Shown piece by piece: positions 15,630-24,046 of a stretch of 35,704 nt of DNA (position 1 is the stretch's first letter; each line of letters begins with the position of its first letter). A program made the translations under genes and the position numbers. This DNA comes from a virus. The stretch covers positions 1-35,704 of IMG/VR virus record IMGVR_UViG_3300028025_005178, one strand, 5' to 3'. The notes under the pieces were generated by a model. The model was not told the DNA's origin. It saw only the letters and a list, made by a program, of their open reading frames with translations, and did no database searches.

Positions 15630-16400
15630 TTACGCCACCTGAGAATATATAAATGTTCCCGAAGCACACCCAGTGCCACCTGTGCCATCATATGAAACAC
15701 CTGCGTTTAGTGTTGAAGCCGATGAGATGACTATCATCACACCCCCACCACCTCCACCAGCGCCAGCAGTTCCAGGCGCTTTGATATATCCAGTACCGCT
15801 AGTTACAGTAATATATCTTGCGGCAAGAATCACTACCCCGCCCCCTGCTCCAGAAGCGCCCCCTGCTCCACCACGCAAAAATGTTGGCGTTGTTGATGTT
15901 CCAGTGATTGAGTAGCCGCGAACTGATTGAAACGGCTGGTAGTAATAGTTTGTTCCACCCGTTGCTGCAGTTGGTGCGGTCGCAGTCTGTGTTGCGCTTG
16001 ACCCACCAAGACTATGAGTAACCGCAGTTGCGGTAGCGCCACCCTGCTGTATTGACCCAGCAGTAGAAAAACCAGTCGTGTATCCAATGGTTGAAGCATT
16101 ACCCAGCGTCAGTATATTTTGGACAAAGATGCGGTATCCGCCTGGATTGAGTCGAACGCTATCCGAAAGTGTGAGGTTATAGAAAAATAGGTCCCTTGTT
16201 GCAGTGTAAACAGAAGATGAGGGAGCCATACTGAGAATAGTAGTCGTGCCATCAAGTGTCTGGGTGCCATCAACGGCAGAACCATATATGGGGTCTGGGG
16301 CGTCAAGAAATGCAGTTAAGTTGGAGTTCGCTTTTGACGTTGTTGATGGTCCAGAGGCAACGCTCAGGCCACCTCCATTCGTAAAAATGAACTTACCCAT
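15630..16400 (-). CDS. Glycine-rich tail protein, paralogue of the following gene
   Basis: 256 residues. The middle (TRDLFFYNLTLSDSVRLN, GGYRIFVQNILTLGNASTIG) aligns with TRDMYYSSLTV and NGFRVFVKDTLTNNGTIG of the next protein. Then come Gly-rich segments (RGGAGGASGAGGGVVILAA, GAGGGGGGVMIVISS) and a short tail with one cysteine (GCASGTFIYSQVA). The match pattern suggests a beta-helix-like or polyglycine-sandwich fibre protein. The ribosome site AAGGAT precedes the ATG. The following gene begins one base after this stop. It is probably a shorter version of the same adhesin, without the His-rich insert. Confidence 0.7.
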   Translation of the reverse strand: MGKFIFTNGGGLSVASGPSTTSKANSNLTAFLDAPDPIYGSAVDGTQTLDGTTTILSMAPSSSVYTATRDLFFYNLTLSDSVRLNPGGYRIFVQNILTLGNASTIGYTTGFSTAGSIQQGGATATAVTHSLGGSSATQTATAPTAATGGTNYYYQPFQSVRGYSITGTSTTPTFLRGGAGGASGAGGGVVILAARYITVTSGTGYIKAPGTAGAGGGGGGVMIVISSASTLNAGVSYDGTGGTGCASGTFIYSQVA

Positions 16401-16402
16401 TT

Positions 16403-16771
16403 TTAGTATCCTTCGTACCCGTTTAGAATATAGTTAACCGACGTTGCACTCGCTAATCCTCGTATTTTGTCTGAATATGTATCCCCAGCAGTGTTGTTGC
16501 TATTTGTTAATACCATGGACGTAGAAATTGTTACTGTCTCATTGGCAGCCAGAGACAATGAGTTAATAAAAATATGCGAACTTGCTACAGTGACGTTTTT
16601 AGGTTTCAAATAAAGAGTTACTGTCTGTGCAGAACCAGACGTATTACATAAGACAATCTCCTTAATAACTGTAGTCGTTGTTTGTCCAGAGGTATACGGA
16701 ACAGTGTACATATCTCCCGCGGACGTGGCAAATGCTGCTGGTCCAGTTAGTCTTGTGGGTGTTAGTGCCAT
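16403..16771 (-). CDS. Small beta-rich tail protein, paralogue of the 117-residue protein at 6198-6551
   Basis: 122 residues. It shares the start MALTPTRL, the core TTTVIKEIVLCNTSGSAQTV and the strand NETVTISTSMVLTN with the 117-residue protein on the other side of the enzyme island. A likely single-domain beta-sandwich virion protein. Its ATG overlaps the TAA of the 67-residue gene (TAATG), and it is followed after two bases by the Gly-rich 256-residue gene. In both copies the next gene encodes a fibre-type protein, so the family may act as an adaptor or collar for fibres (inference). Confidence 0.7.
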   Translation of the reverse strand: MALTPTRLTGPAAFATSAGDMYTVPYTSGQTTTTVIKEIVLCNTSGSAQTVTLYLKPKNVTVASSHIFINSLSLAANETVTISTSMVLTNSNNTAGDTYSDKIRGLASATSVNYILNGYEGY

Positions 16772-16974
16772 TAGATGACCTCCATGCCGTATGTTGATTC
16801 AGGGCCGCCAAATGGCGTCGACGACTGTCTATACGTCGCATTTGATGCAGAAATTGCTGCCGCAGCCTGATTTGCATCATCAATTGCGTTCTGTGCTGTT
16901 TCTTCAGCGCCAGAAAAGTTTTCTGTTGTTTCAGTTCCAGCAGAACCGTCGTATGTGTATTTAACTCTTGGCAT
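16771..16974 (-). CDS. Small unknown tail-region protein
   Basis: 67 residues. The N-terminus (MPRVKYTYDGSAGTETTENF) looks beta, the middle (AEETAQNAIDDANQAAAAISA) is a clear Ala-rich helix that could form a coiled coil, and the end (PFGGPESTYGMEVI) is polar. AGGAT lies in front of the ATG. It sits 12 bases after the collagen-like fibre gene and overlaps the 122-residue gene by one base. Small helical proteins at this place may help fibre trimerisation or attachment, but no family was recognised. Confidence 0.55.
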   Translation of the reverse strand: MPRVKYTYDGSAGTETTENFSGAEETAQNAIDDANQAAAAISASNATYRQSSTPFGGPESTYGMEVI

Positions 16975-16986
16975 ATTTTTATCCTA

Positions 16987-19900
16987 TCAATTTGTGTAGC
17001 CGTAAAGTTTCCAAGAACCTGAAATTGTTGTGGCGCTTGCTCCAAGACGGAAGTTGGAGAATGCAATTCCGTTATAGGAACTTAGTCCGCTATGTATTAA
17101 TGTCCCAGTGTAATTGCCGAACGTTGAGGCATTATGCGAACTAATAGTTGTGGTATCGGCAAGAAATGGTCTGCATATTTCTAGAGCAACATGACCGTCG
17201 GAAAATGCAATTGTGCCGACGACTCCGAGTGTCGAATTCGCACCAACATAGTTGTCTGTGGAACCGCCATAAGTCAAACCATTCATTGCATAGTAGTAAC
17301 CAGCCCCTGCAGGAGTACTACCAGATAGTAAATCAACAAAGAATAAGTAAAGATTGGCACTTGCTCCTTGAAGGTTGGAAATAACAAGTCTGTAGTTATC
17401 GTAAGTTGAACTAAATACCGATGTTATGTTTGCTGTTGTAACACCAGAGAACGTTCCACTATTCAAAAAGACAAGACCAACGTCGGCAGTTGTTGCGACA
17501 GTCCCTGCTTTGTTCGGTAGCGTCAATGTTCTATCTGCTGTAAGTGTTGTTGGCGTTAAAGTTACTTCATAAGTACTGGTTCCACCTGCACGACCAGCAA
17601 GCGCAACACCATCCTGGGTTGCCGCAGTACGCACTGTGGCAGTACCGATAACATCTAAAGTTGTTGCTGGGTTGATGGTCCCAATGCCTACACGATTATT
17701 ACTGGTATCAGTTTTGAAAGTACTTGTACCACTAGCAATGGAGCCAATAACGGTTAGTGTGCTTAGGTTTCCAACACTAGTAATTGCTGTTTGAGCAGCA
17801 CCAGTAACGGTTGCGGCAGTGCCTGACACGTTGCCTGTTACATTTCCCGTTAATGGACCAGAGAATCCCGCTGCCGTTAGTGTTGTTCCATTGAATGTTA
17901 AGTTGGCACTACCTGCTGCAGCATTGGTCCCATCTTTGTAAACAACTTGGTTGGCGCTTCCAGCAACAGGTCCGGTAGCACCTTGGGCTCCAGTTGCCCC
18001 TTGCGGACCTTGGGCTCCAGTTGAGCCTTGTGGACCTACATCTCCTTGCGGACCCTGCGCACCTGTAGAACCCTGCGGACCAGTTGCACCCTGAGCACCC
18101 TGGACTCCTTGCGCTCCAATGTCTCCTGTCCGGGCAAAGGTAACAATGATGCTTTCGTTGTTACTAAATGATGATGCCGAACCTGAAACATACGAACAAG
18201 AAACATCAAAGAAGCCTGTTTCTTCCGTAACAGCAGAAATGGTGAACACTGCAAAGTCTAAAGAATCGCCCTTATTGGAGATTCGGAAGTGGCCCTTGAT
18301 AGTGCTTGTTGAGTCGTCAATTGTTCTTAGGTACGACTGAATATCTGTTGAGTTTGCGTCAACGTCATCAATCTTAAGTTCTGTAGCAAGTGTTATGTCA
18401 GAGTTGCTGAACTTGAGTTTTCCAGCACCTGGGTCCGTATGTGCCGTATCGGTATTAAAGACGTACTCAAAAGTGACACCGCCAAAGTTTCCTTGCGCAC
18501 CTTGCGGTCCTGTGAAACCTTGTGTGCCTTGAGGTCCTTGTGCACCCGTGAATCCTTGAGTTCCTTGAGGTCCTGTAAAACCTTGAGTACCTTGTGGACC
18601 CGTGTCTCCTTGTGCTCCTTGAGCCCCCTGAGCACCTTGAGCACCAGTAAATCCCTGTGCTCCTTGTGCACCTTGTGAGCCTTGGGGGCCGGTATCTCCT
18701 TGCGCTCCAGTGAAACCCTGCGTCCCTTGTGGACCAGTAAAGCCTTGAGTACCTTGTGGACCAGTAAAGCCTTGAGTACCTTGTGGACCTGTGTCTCCCT
18801 GTGAGCCTTGAGAACCTTGGGCACCTTGAGCACCCTGGGAACCAGCAGTTCCTTGAGCACCCTGTGCTCCTTGTACTCCCTGCGGACCAGTAAAACCTTG
18901 CGCACCCTGCGAACCCTGCGGTCCAGTCTCCCCTTGTGCGCCCTGCGCCCCCTGTGAGCCTTGTGGGCCTGTATAACCCTGGGAACCTTGGGGACCGGCG
19001 AAACCCTGAGTTCCTTGGGGTCCTTGCGCACCCTGAGGTCCTGTATAACCCTGGGAACCTTGGGCACCCTGCGAACCCTGGGGACCAGTATCACCCTGCG
19101 AACCCTGTGGACCCGTGTCACCTTGCGAGCCTTCAGCACCCTGCGGGCCAGTATTGCCTTGGGTGCCTTGCGGACCGGTGGGACCCTGAATGCCCTGCGG
19201 TCCAGTAGGTCCTTGTGCACCAACATCACCTGTACGAGCAAAAGTAATAATGACATCAGCGTTGTCGCTAAAAGTCGTGACGGAACCAGATACATAACTA
19301 CAATTAACGTCAAAGTATCCTGTTTGTTCAGTTATTGAAGAGATAGTGAATAAAACAAAGTTTGCTGAATTAGTTTTTTCGGAAACTCTAAAGTGTCCTT
19401 TTATGGAACTTGTTGAATCATCGATTGTGCGTAAATATGACTGAATGTCTGTTGCATTGTCATCTTGGTCGTCGATGTAAAGAATTGTTGCTGAGGCAAA
19501 AATGCCATCATTGAATTTTAGTGTCCCTACTCCGGGGTCGGTTTGACTGGCATCTGTATCGAATGTATAGTCGAATGTGACACCACCAAAGTTTCCTTGG
19601 GCACCTTGCGCTCCAGTGAAACCCTGAGGACCCGTTGCGCCTTGTGCACCTTGTGAACCCTGGGGTCCTGTATCGCCCTGAGCGCCAGTGAAACCTTGAG
19701 TGCCTTGGGGGCCTGTAAAACCTTGTGTGCCTTGGGGGCCTGTAAATCCTTGTGCGCCCTGACTTCCTTGAGCACCTTGCGCTCCTTGTGGTCCAGTAGA
19801 ACCCTGCGCACCTTGAGGACCCGTAACCGTACTAGCCGCACCAACAGCGCCCTGTGGCCCAGTAGAACCCTGTGCACCTTGAGGACCCGTCAAGCCTGTA

Positions 19901-21090
19901 GCACCTGTCGGACCAGTTGCACCCGTAGCGCCAACGCCTGTAGTCATTAAAGCAGCAGAGAACCATGTTCCTTGACCAGCGCCACCCCATTGAAGGCTTC
20001 TTGATGCAGAGTCGCCGTTATATGCAGTGAAGTCTACATAGTCCGTAGTTCCATTAAGGTAGATAACCCTGCTTCCACCCTGTGAAGAACCTGAACCTGT
20101 TACTGTTTGATTTTGGAAGATAGCAGATGTGCTGCTATTTTTACGAATCTGAACATTGTATTGATTTGTTGTGACACCAGCAGCAGTCCACCATACTTGC
20201 AAGGCAATGTTGTAGTAACCAGCAATTGTTGGCGTGAACTGTTTAGAGGTTGCATTCCACCAGTTATTAGGGTCAATGTCATCTACAAAAGAAATAAGAA
20301 CATCATTGGTGTTGCTTGCAATTGACTGGTCGCCAGACAACTTTCCAACAACGACTGTATCTGTTGCAGAGATGTTTGCACTTGGTCCGATTGCTCCTTG
20401 GCTACCCGTCGCACCTTGAGGACCAACATCACCTTGCGGACCCTGAGGACCCGTAGAACCTTGTGCACCAGTAGTACCCTGTGCACCCGTAGCGCCTTGT
20501 GCCCCATTTGACCCCTGAGGACCAACATTACCTTGCGGACCTTGAGCGCCCACATCACCTTGCGGACCCTGAGGACCCGTAGAACCTTGTGCGCCCGTGG
20601 CTCCTTGTGAGCCAGTTGCACCTTGGCTTCCAGTTGCGCCTTGCGGTCCGACATCACCTTGAGGACCCTGTGGGCCAGTTGCACCCTGAGGACCAGTTGA
20701 ACCCTGAGCACCAGTTGGGCCTGTTGCTCCAGTCAGACCAGTTGCACCAGTTGCTCCCTGAGGTCCCTGAGTACCAACGACACTTGATGGGACGAACTTT
20801 GCCCCATCAAATTTCAAAACTTGGTCGGAGGTAGCCCCAGAAGTATCTACCTCAATGCCATCAATAAATAAAATCGGAACCTTTAGGGTGTCGTCAGTTT
20901 TGAGGACATTCGCTGCATCACGATATAGGTTTACGTCACCCGCAGCAGAACCGTCACCCCAAACGAGCCGTCCACCGCCCTGAACCTGCAATCTTGCATA
21001 AGTTTCGCCATCAAGAAAAATTGTTAAACCATCAGAGCCAGCAGAAGACAACTGCTTAATCGTGATTGGTGTTATAAATTTTTGAGCCAT
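16987..21090 (-). CDS. Collagen-like long tail fibre with C1q-like and duplicated inserted domains
   Basis: 1367 residues. The N-terminus ([11 protein letters not shown], about 1-105) is a virion-attachment region like that of the next fibre. Four collagen blocks of G-X-Y triplets, mainly [12 protein letters not shown] and GDT, occupy 106-236, 387-499, 622-868 and 991-1042. Between them lie a C1q/TNF-like jelly roll (237-386, [17 protein letters not shown]) and two copies of one beta domain (500-621 and 869-990, both with [16 protein letters not shown] and FARTGD(V/I)GAQG). After 1043 come NNRVGIGT and [12 protein letters not shown] fibre motifs, then a tip domain (1206-1367) ending [11 protein letters not shown]. 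Collagen blocks should form triple-helical stalks, and the tip probably binds the receptor. The ribosome site is GAGG. Pro occurs in the X position and Thr often in Y, so hydroxylation or glycosylation is conceivable. Confidence 0.85.
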   Translation of the reverse strand: MAQKFITPITIKQLSSAGSDGLTIFLDGETYARLQVQGGGRLVWGDGSAAGDVNLYRDAANVLKTDDTLKVPILFIDGIEVDTSGATSDQVLKFDGAKFVPSSVVGTQGPQGATGATGLTGATGPTGAQGSTGPQGATGPQGPQGDVGPQGATGSQGATGSQGATGAQGSTGPQGPQGDVGAQGPQGNVGPQGSNGAQGATGAQGTTGAQGSTGPQGPQGDVGPQGATGSQGAIGPSANISATDTVVVGKLSGDQSIASNTNDVLISFVDDIDPNNWWNATSKQFTPTIAGYYNIALQVWWTAAGVTTNQYNVQIRKNSSTSAIFQNQTVTGSGSSQGGSRVIYLNGTTDYVDFTAYNGDSASRSLQWGGAGQGTWFSAALMTTGVGATGATGPTGATGLTGPQGAQGSTGPQGAVGAASTVTGPQGAQGSTGPQGAQGAQGSQGAQGFTGPQGTQGFTGPQGTQGFTGAQGDTGPQGSQGAQGATGPQGFTGAQGAQGNFGGVTFDYTFDTDASQTDPGVGTLKFNDGIFASATILYIDDQDDNATDIQSYLRTIDDSTSSIKGHFRVSEKTNSANFVLFTISSITEQTGYFDVNCSYVSGSVTTFSDNADVIITFARTGDVGAQGPTGPQGIQGPTGPQGTQGNTGPQGAEGSQGDTGPQGSQGDTGPQGSQGAQGSQGYTGPQGAQGPQGTQGFAGPQGSQGYTGPQGSQGAQGAQGETGPQGSQGAQGFTGPQGVQGAQGAQGTAGSQGAQGAQGSQGSQGDTGPQGTQGFTGPQGTQGFTGPQGTQGFTGAQGDTGPQGSQGAQGAQGFTGAQGAQGAQGAQGDTGPQGTQGFTGPQGTQGFTGAQGPQGTQGFTGPQGAQGNFGGVTFEYVFNTDTAHTDPGAGKLKFSNSDITLATELKIDDVDANSTDIQSYLRTIDDSTSTIKGHFRISNKGDSLDFAVFTISAVTEETGFFDVSCSYVSGSASSFSNNESIIVTFARTGDIGAQGVQGAQGATGPQGSTGAQGPQGDVGPQGSTGAQGPQGATGAQGATGPVAGSANQVVYKDGTNAAAGSANLTFNGTTLTAAGFSGPLTGNVTGNVSGTAATVTGAAQTAITSVGNLSTLTVIGSIASGTSTFKTDTSNNRVGIGTINPATTLDVIGTATVRTAATQDGVALAGRAGGTSTYEVTLTPTTLTADRTLTLPNKAGTVATTADVGLVFLNSGTFSGVTTANITSVFSSTYDNYRLVISNLQGASANLYLFFVDLLSGSTPAGAGYYYAMNGLTYGGSTDNYVGANSTLGVVGTIAFSDGHVALEICRPFLADTTTISSHNASTFGNYTGTLIHSGLSSYNGIAFSNFRLGASATTISGSWKLYGYTN
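17965..20775 (-). repeat. Collagen-triplet DNA repeats with a duplicated internal domain
   Basis: Within the long fibre gene, collagen-coding repeats lie at about 20383-20775, 19594-19932, 18487-19227 and 17965-18120. They are built from 9-base-periodic units such as complements of GGACCTCAAGG and CAAGGTTTTACTGG. Two homologous non-collagen segments, about 19228-19593 and 18121-18486, encode the duplicated beta domain. Such DNA is prone to length change by recombination, and assembly of short reads across it may be unreliable. Confidence 0.75.
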
Positions 21091-21114
21091 GACCTCGGTC
21101 GTCTCTTATGATGG

Positions 21115-21126
21115 GCCCCTCGGGGC
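21115..21126. other. GC-rich hairpin between the two fibre genes
   Basis: GCCCC (21115-21119) and GGGGC (21122-21126) form a compact stem in the 45-base gap between the repeat fibre and the collagen-like fibre genes. With no T run on the minus strand it is not a standard terminator. It may lower read-through or protect the mRNA end, or be incidental. Confidence 0.3.
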
Positions 21127-21135
21127 AATACTTAC

Positions 21136-22809
21136 TTAGCCTGTTACTACGATTGTGTAGTCGTTGAGAGCAATCGTTCCCAAAAGTGTAACAGTAACAA
21201 CGTCTGCGCTAGTGCGGACAATGTCGCCAATAACTGTTGCGCCACTAGACACTTCGTAAATCTGAACAATGACATCTGTTGTGCCAAAAAGATGGCTAAC
21301 TGTTGTCGTTGAGGTGCCGGTGATGCTGGCGGCGCAACCTTGCTTAGCAATGCGAGCAAGAGCGGGGGTAGAAGTCGTTGCTGTGCCAGCAGAAGTTGCA
21401 GTACCAAGATTAGTACGAGCACTCGCGGCAGATGAGGCACCAGTACCACCATCGGCGACAGCAATGTCTGTGCCATTCCAAGTACCAGTGGTAATTGTTC
21501 CAAGGGTCACGATGTCGTTGTCGCCGGTGTATGTTCCACCAGCAACGGCTGCCAAAGTTGAGTTATACGCCTGTACGTTAGTCCCAATGACTAGACCAAG
21601 AGTTGAGCGTTGTGCTTCTGCATCAGCGTCATCAACTAGAGCGCGACCCGCTGCTGTGAAGTCAGCGAGTGCGGCAGTTCCAGAACCAGTAAAGTAGGGG
21701 ACTTTGTTAGCAGCAGAAGTCAAACCTGCGATTGCAGCAAGGTCAGCGTCATAAGCCTGAACATCTGTACCAATTGCTAAACCAAGGTTGGTGCGGGCAT
21801 CTCCAGCAGTTGAAGCCCCAGTACCACCATCTGCGATTGCAACGTCCGTGCCGTTCCAGACACCTGTCGTAATTGTTCCGAGTGTGGTAATGGTATTTTG
21901 ACCAACGTAGGTTGATGCAATATCAATAGCGTCTGAAGATACGGTGATGCGACCCGCTGTTCCAACAGCATTAATCGTATTCCCATCCTTGGTGAGACCG
22001 TCACCAGCCATAATTGTTCCAGCACCAGAGAATTGAGCGAAAGCGATTGCGTCTGTACCTACGGTAATGGCTCCGTTGCTTGTTACGACCCAGCCGGAGT
22101 CGGCGTTGGCGGTACCTTCTTCAACAAACGTGAACGCTCCACCAGATACTTCACCTGTACCATCAAAGTCTGTTGCGCGGACAGCAGCGCCAGTAGACTG
22201 GACTACGTAAATACCGTTTTCAGAAGCGGTGCTTTGGTTCTTTACGAGGACGCGGTCGCCAGTAGCAAGCGTTACCCCGTCAATTGCATCGCCATTTTCT
22301 AGACCAGAAGCGAGAAGAACGGCAACAGTAGTTGCTGCACGGACCGACTGCTTAACATCCAGGCCTGAACGAGCGGCATCAACGTAGCCCTTAGTAGCGG
22401 CATGGGCATCATCCGTAGGGGTGGCAACCTTTAAATTGCCGTTTGCATCACGTTTTGCCAACTTGGAAGCAGTGGCCGAATCGGTGGCGTCGGTAATAGT
22501 ATTCCACATTGCGGCAGGTAGCAAACCAGCACTATCGGTATCGGCGACATTGAGGGTAAGAGTGACGGTGCCGTTGGACTCAGAAACTGTGAGGGCCTCG
22601 GCAATTCCTGCGCCGCCACCAGAAGTAATGCTATGTACTGTCTTTCGCCATGCAGCATTGGCATAGACCATAAGGCTGTATGTTGCAGTATTGAAGTACA
22701 TCCGGCCTTCAAAGTTGCCGCTACTTGGGTTGGTGGCCAATGCCTCAAATTTTGCGTTAATCAGTTGATTCTGATTGAGGTCAATATTTGTTAGAAACTT
22801 CTGAGCCAT
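21136..22809 (-). CDS. Repeat-type tail fibre
   Basis: 557 residues. The N-terminus MAQKFLTNIDLNQNQLINAK is the attachment-type start common in phage fibres and resembles the start of the collagen-like fibre. Residues 110-270 include DAHAATKGYVDAARSGLDVK and RVLVKNQSTASENGIYVV, widespread tail-fibre modules. From about 300 on, repeats of the type TLGTITTGVWNGTDVAIADG and GGTGAS.A.(D/S)ARTNLG recur, the classic trimeric fibre repeat. The end (about 475-557) is a beta domain (HLFGTTDVIVQIYEVSSG) that could be the tip. AAGGAAA gives the ribosome site. It should form a trimeric fibre attached to the baseplate and may pair with the collagen-like fibre. Confidence 0.85.
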   Translation of the reverse strand: MAQKFLTNIDLNQNQLINAKFEALATNPSSGNFEGRMYFNTATYSLMVYANAAWRKTVHSITSGGGAGIAEALTVSESNGTVTLTLNVADTDSAGLLPAAMWNTITDATDSATASKLAKRDANGNLKVATPTDDAHAATKGYVDAARSGLDVKQSVRAATTVAVLLASGLENGDAIDGVTLATGDRVLVKNQSTASENGIYVVQSTGAAVRATDFDGTGEVSGGAFTFVEEGTANADSGWVVTSNGAITVGTDAIAFAQFSGAGTIMAGDGLTKDGNTINAVGTAGRITVSSDAIDIASTYVGQNTITTLGTITTGVWNGTDVAIADGGTGASTAGDARTNLGLAIGTDVQAYDADLAAIAGLTSAANKVPYFTGSGTAALADFTAAGRALVDDADAEAQRSTLGLVIGTNVQAYNSTLAAVAGGTYTGDNDIVTLGTITTGTWNGTDIAVADGGTGASSAASARTNLGTATSAGTATTSTPALARIAKQGCAASITGTSTTTVSHLFGTTDVIVQIYEVSSGATVIGDIVRTSADVVTVTLLGTIALNDYTIVVTG

Positions 22810-22818
22810 GGTGTTTCC

Positions 22819-23157
22819 TTAGGTTAGGTATGCAAATCCAGAGAATGCGGCGCTGAATAAAATTTGCACTTGAGTGCTAGATAAATATTGTATCTCACCG
22901 TAGACTACTGTGTTGCTAGAATCCACAACCATTACACTAGGATTGCCCCCTAGGGTATGATTTATGGTCCAAGTTGAGGAAACTGACCCTTGTGTGTGTA
23001 CGTGTCGCCTAGTTGCGCCAGTAGCAATAGAGCCCGTGGTTACGATGACGTTATTGACCGTTGTTTGTACGGTAACTAGGTTTTGGTCTTCCTGATTTAC
23101 GCTGACAGTATTCGGGGTATCTTGCTGAATGTTGACCGTATTGGGTATACCAGTCAT
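22819..23157 (-). CDS. Small tail protein with C-terminal beta-sandwich
   Basis: 112 residues. The N-terminal half is rich in Thr, Val and Asn (NTVNIQQDTPNTVSVNQEDQ). The C-terminal half (HTQGSVSSTWTINHTLGGNP, then VMVVDSSNTVVYGEIQYLSS, then FSAAFSGFAYLT) is a domain common in phage tail proteins: W.I.H.LG..P.V.VVD..G.VV.GEI.Y. Its ATG overlaps the TGA of the frameshifted gene upstream. Likely a fibre or baseplate decoration component. Confidence 0.7.
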   Translation of the reverse strand: MTGIPNTVNIQQDTPNTVSVNQEDQNLVTVQTTVNNVIVTTGSIATGATRRHVHTQGSVSSTWTINHTLGGNPSVMVVDSSNTVVYGEIQYLSSTQVQILFSAAFSGFAYLT

Positions 23158-23677
23158 CGGGTAACCTCCGGGAGAAGCGTGAACGCACCTTTGAGGAGTT
23201 TTGAAACTTCGCTTGCTGAGTTTATTATTTCCAGGTCGTATACTCCGCTTGTTTCAAGTGTTGCCGTCTGTGCTGCCGTCATACGAATGGTTAGTTGTCC
23301 ACTTGGGGAGTAGGCCGTTCCTGTTCCGCTTCCTGCCCCAGTAGCGACAAATGATGTTCCCACGTGTTATTTCCAGCGCCAATTGCTGTAAAAGAAGTAT
23401 TTCCTGCAGTTAAAATAATATATCTCGTACCTACAACGAAAGAACCAGCATTAATCGTTGATGAAGTAGTATATGTGATGCCATTATTTGCTGTCGTGAG
23501 TTCAATCATGACGACAGATGACTCAATTGTTCGCCGTATCTGCATTCTGCCGGTAAAACCAGTAAAGTTGAACGGGAGCATTGTGCTGGCGTCATTGGGG
23601 TCGGGGTATTCTACCGTAATGATGCGACTGAACGTCGAGCCCTGCTCACAAGTTATATTATATGTTCCTGCAAGCAT
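23154..23677 (-). pseudogene. Tail protein gene split by a one-base frameshift near 23363
   Basis: Two frames together make one expected protein. The first (23677 to about 23363) opens MLAGTYNITCEQGSTFSRII and reaches SFVVGTRYIILTAGNTSFTA followed by IGAGNNT. In that frame it then reads WEHHLS and stops at 23291. In the -1 frame it continues VGTSFVATGAGSGTGTAYSP to PEVTR, ending at 23154. The phage domain FVVGTRYTI...G.T(D/S)FTAIGA..N(T)VG..F.ATG.GSGTGTA is widespread, and the join at N-N-T/V-G restores it exactly, as does YDLEIINSASEVSKLLKGAF. One base is missing in or next to AACACGTGGG (coding strand). No typical slippery heptamer is present, so a mutation or assembly error is likelier than programmed frameshifting. 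Restored length is about 174 residues, a small baseplate/tail protein. Confidence 0.7.
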
Positions 23678-23755
23678 GGCTCACACTCCTCTAATGCCTA
23701 TAACATTGTAGTTTAATACCAGTTTCTTTAAAGGCAATATCAAGAATAACAAATA

Positions 23756-24031
23756 CTAGACTACCTGCATATATGTCATTATTTGTGAATCGCGAATATC
23801 TGACTGGAAGCCAATAGTCACCCATCCTGTGCCGGCTTTATATACTTCCAGAACTTTACTATCTTTCAGATAGGACGCCTGTCCGTCCCCAGGAGCAGTG
23901 AGCGCACCGCCTCGTGCTGCCGAATCTTCAAATACCATGACCGACTGGTTCATTAAATAGCCATCAACTTCTGAGGCATACAAAATTGCGCCAGTTTGAA
24001 AGTCTTTGTATCCTAATCCTGACGTTGTCAT
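23756..24031 (-). CDS. Small conserved phage tail protein
   Basis: 91 residues starting MTTSGLGYKDFQTGAILYAS. The motif GLGYKDF.(T/A)GAVL.A..VDGYLM.QSVMVF.D.AAR is, as I recall, frequent in actinobacteriophage and aquatic phage tail regions. The C-terminal part (SYLKDSKVLEVYKAGTGWVT) is the YLKD...LE.Y....W pattern seen in many fibre-associated proteins. A strong AGGAG ribosome site precedes the ATG. It lies just after the giant gpI-like gene. Likely a structural link between baseplate and fibres. The 78-base gap after it (23678-23755) shows nothing definite. Confidence 0.7.
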   Translation of the reverse strand: MTTSGLGYKDFQTGAILYASEVDGYLMNQSVMVFEDSAARGGALTAPGDGQASYLKDSKVLEVYKAGTGWVTIGFQSDIRDSQIMTYMQVV

Positions 24032-24046
24032 GTTTTCTCCTAAAGA

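Noticed and set aside
18393-19313. Minus-strand Arg/Val/Lys-rich 306-codon frame within collagen repeats
   Set aside because: It is a frame-shifted reading of the collagen triplets and keeps open only because the repeats lack stops.
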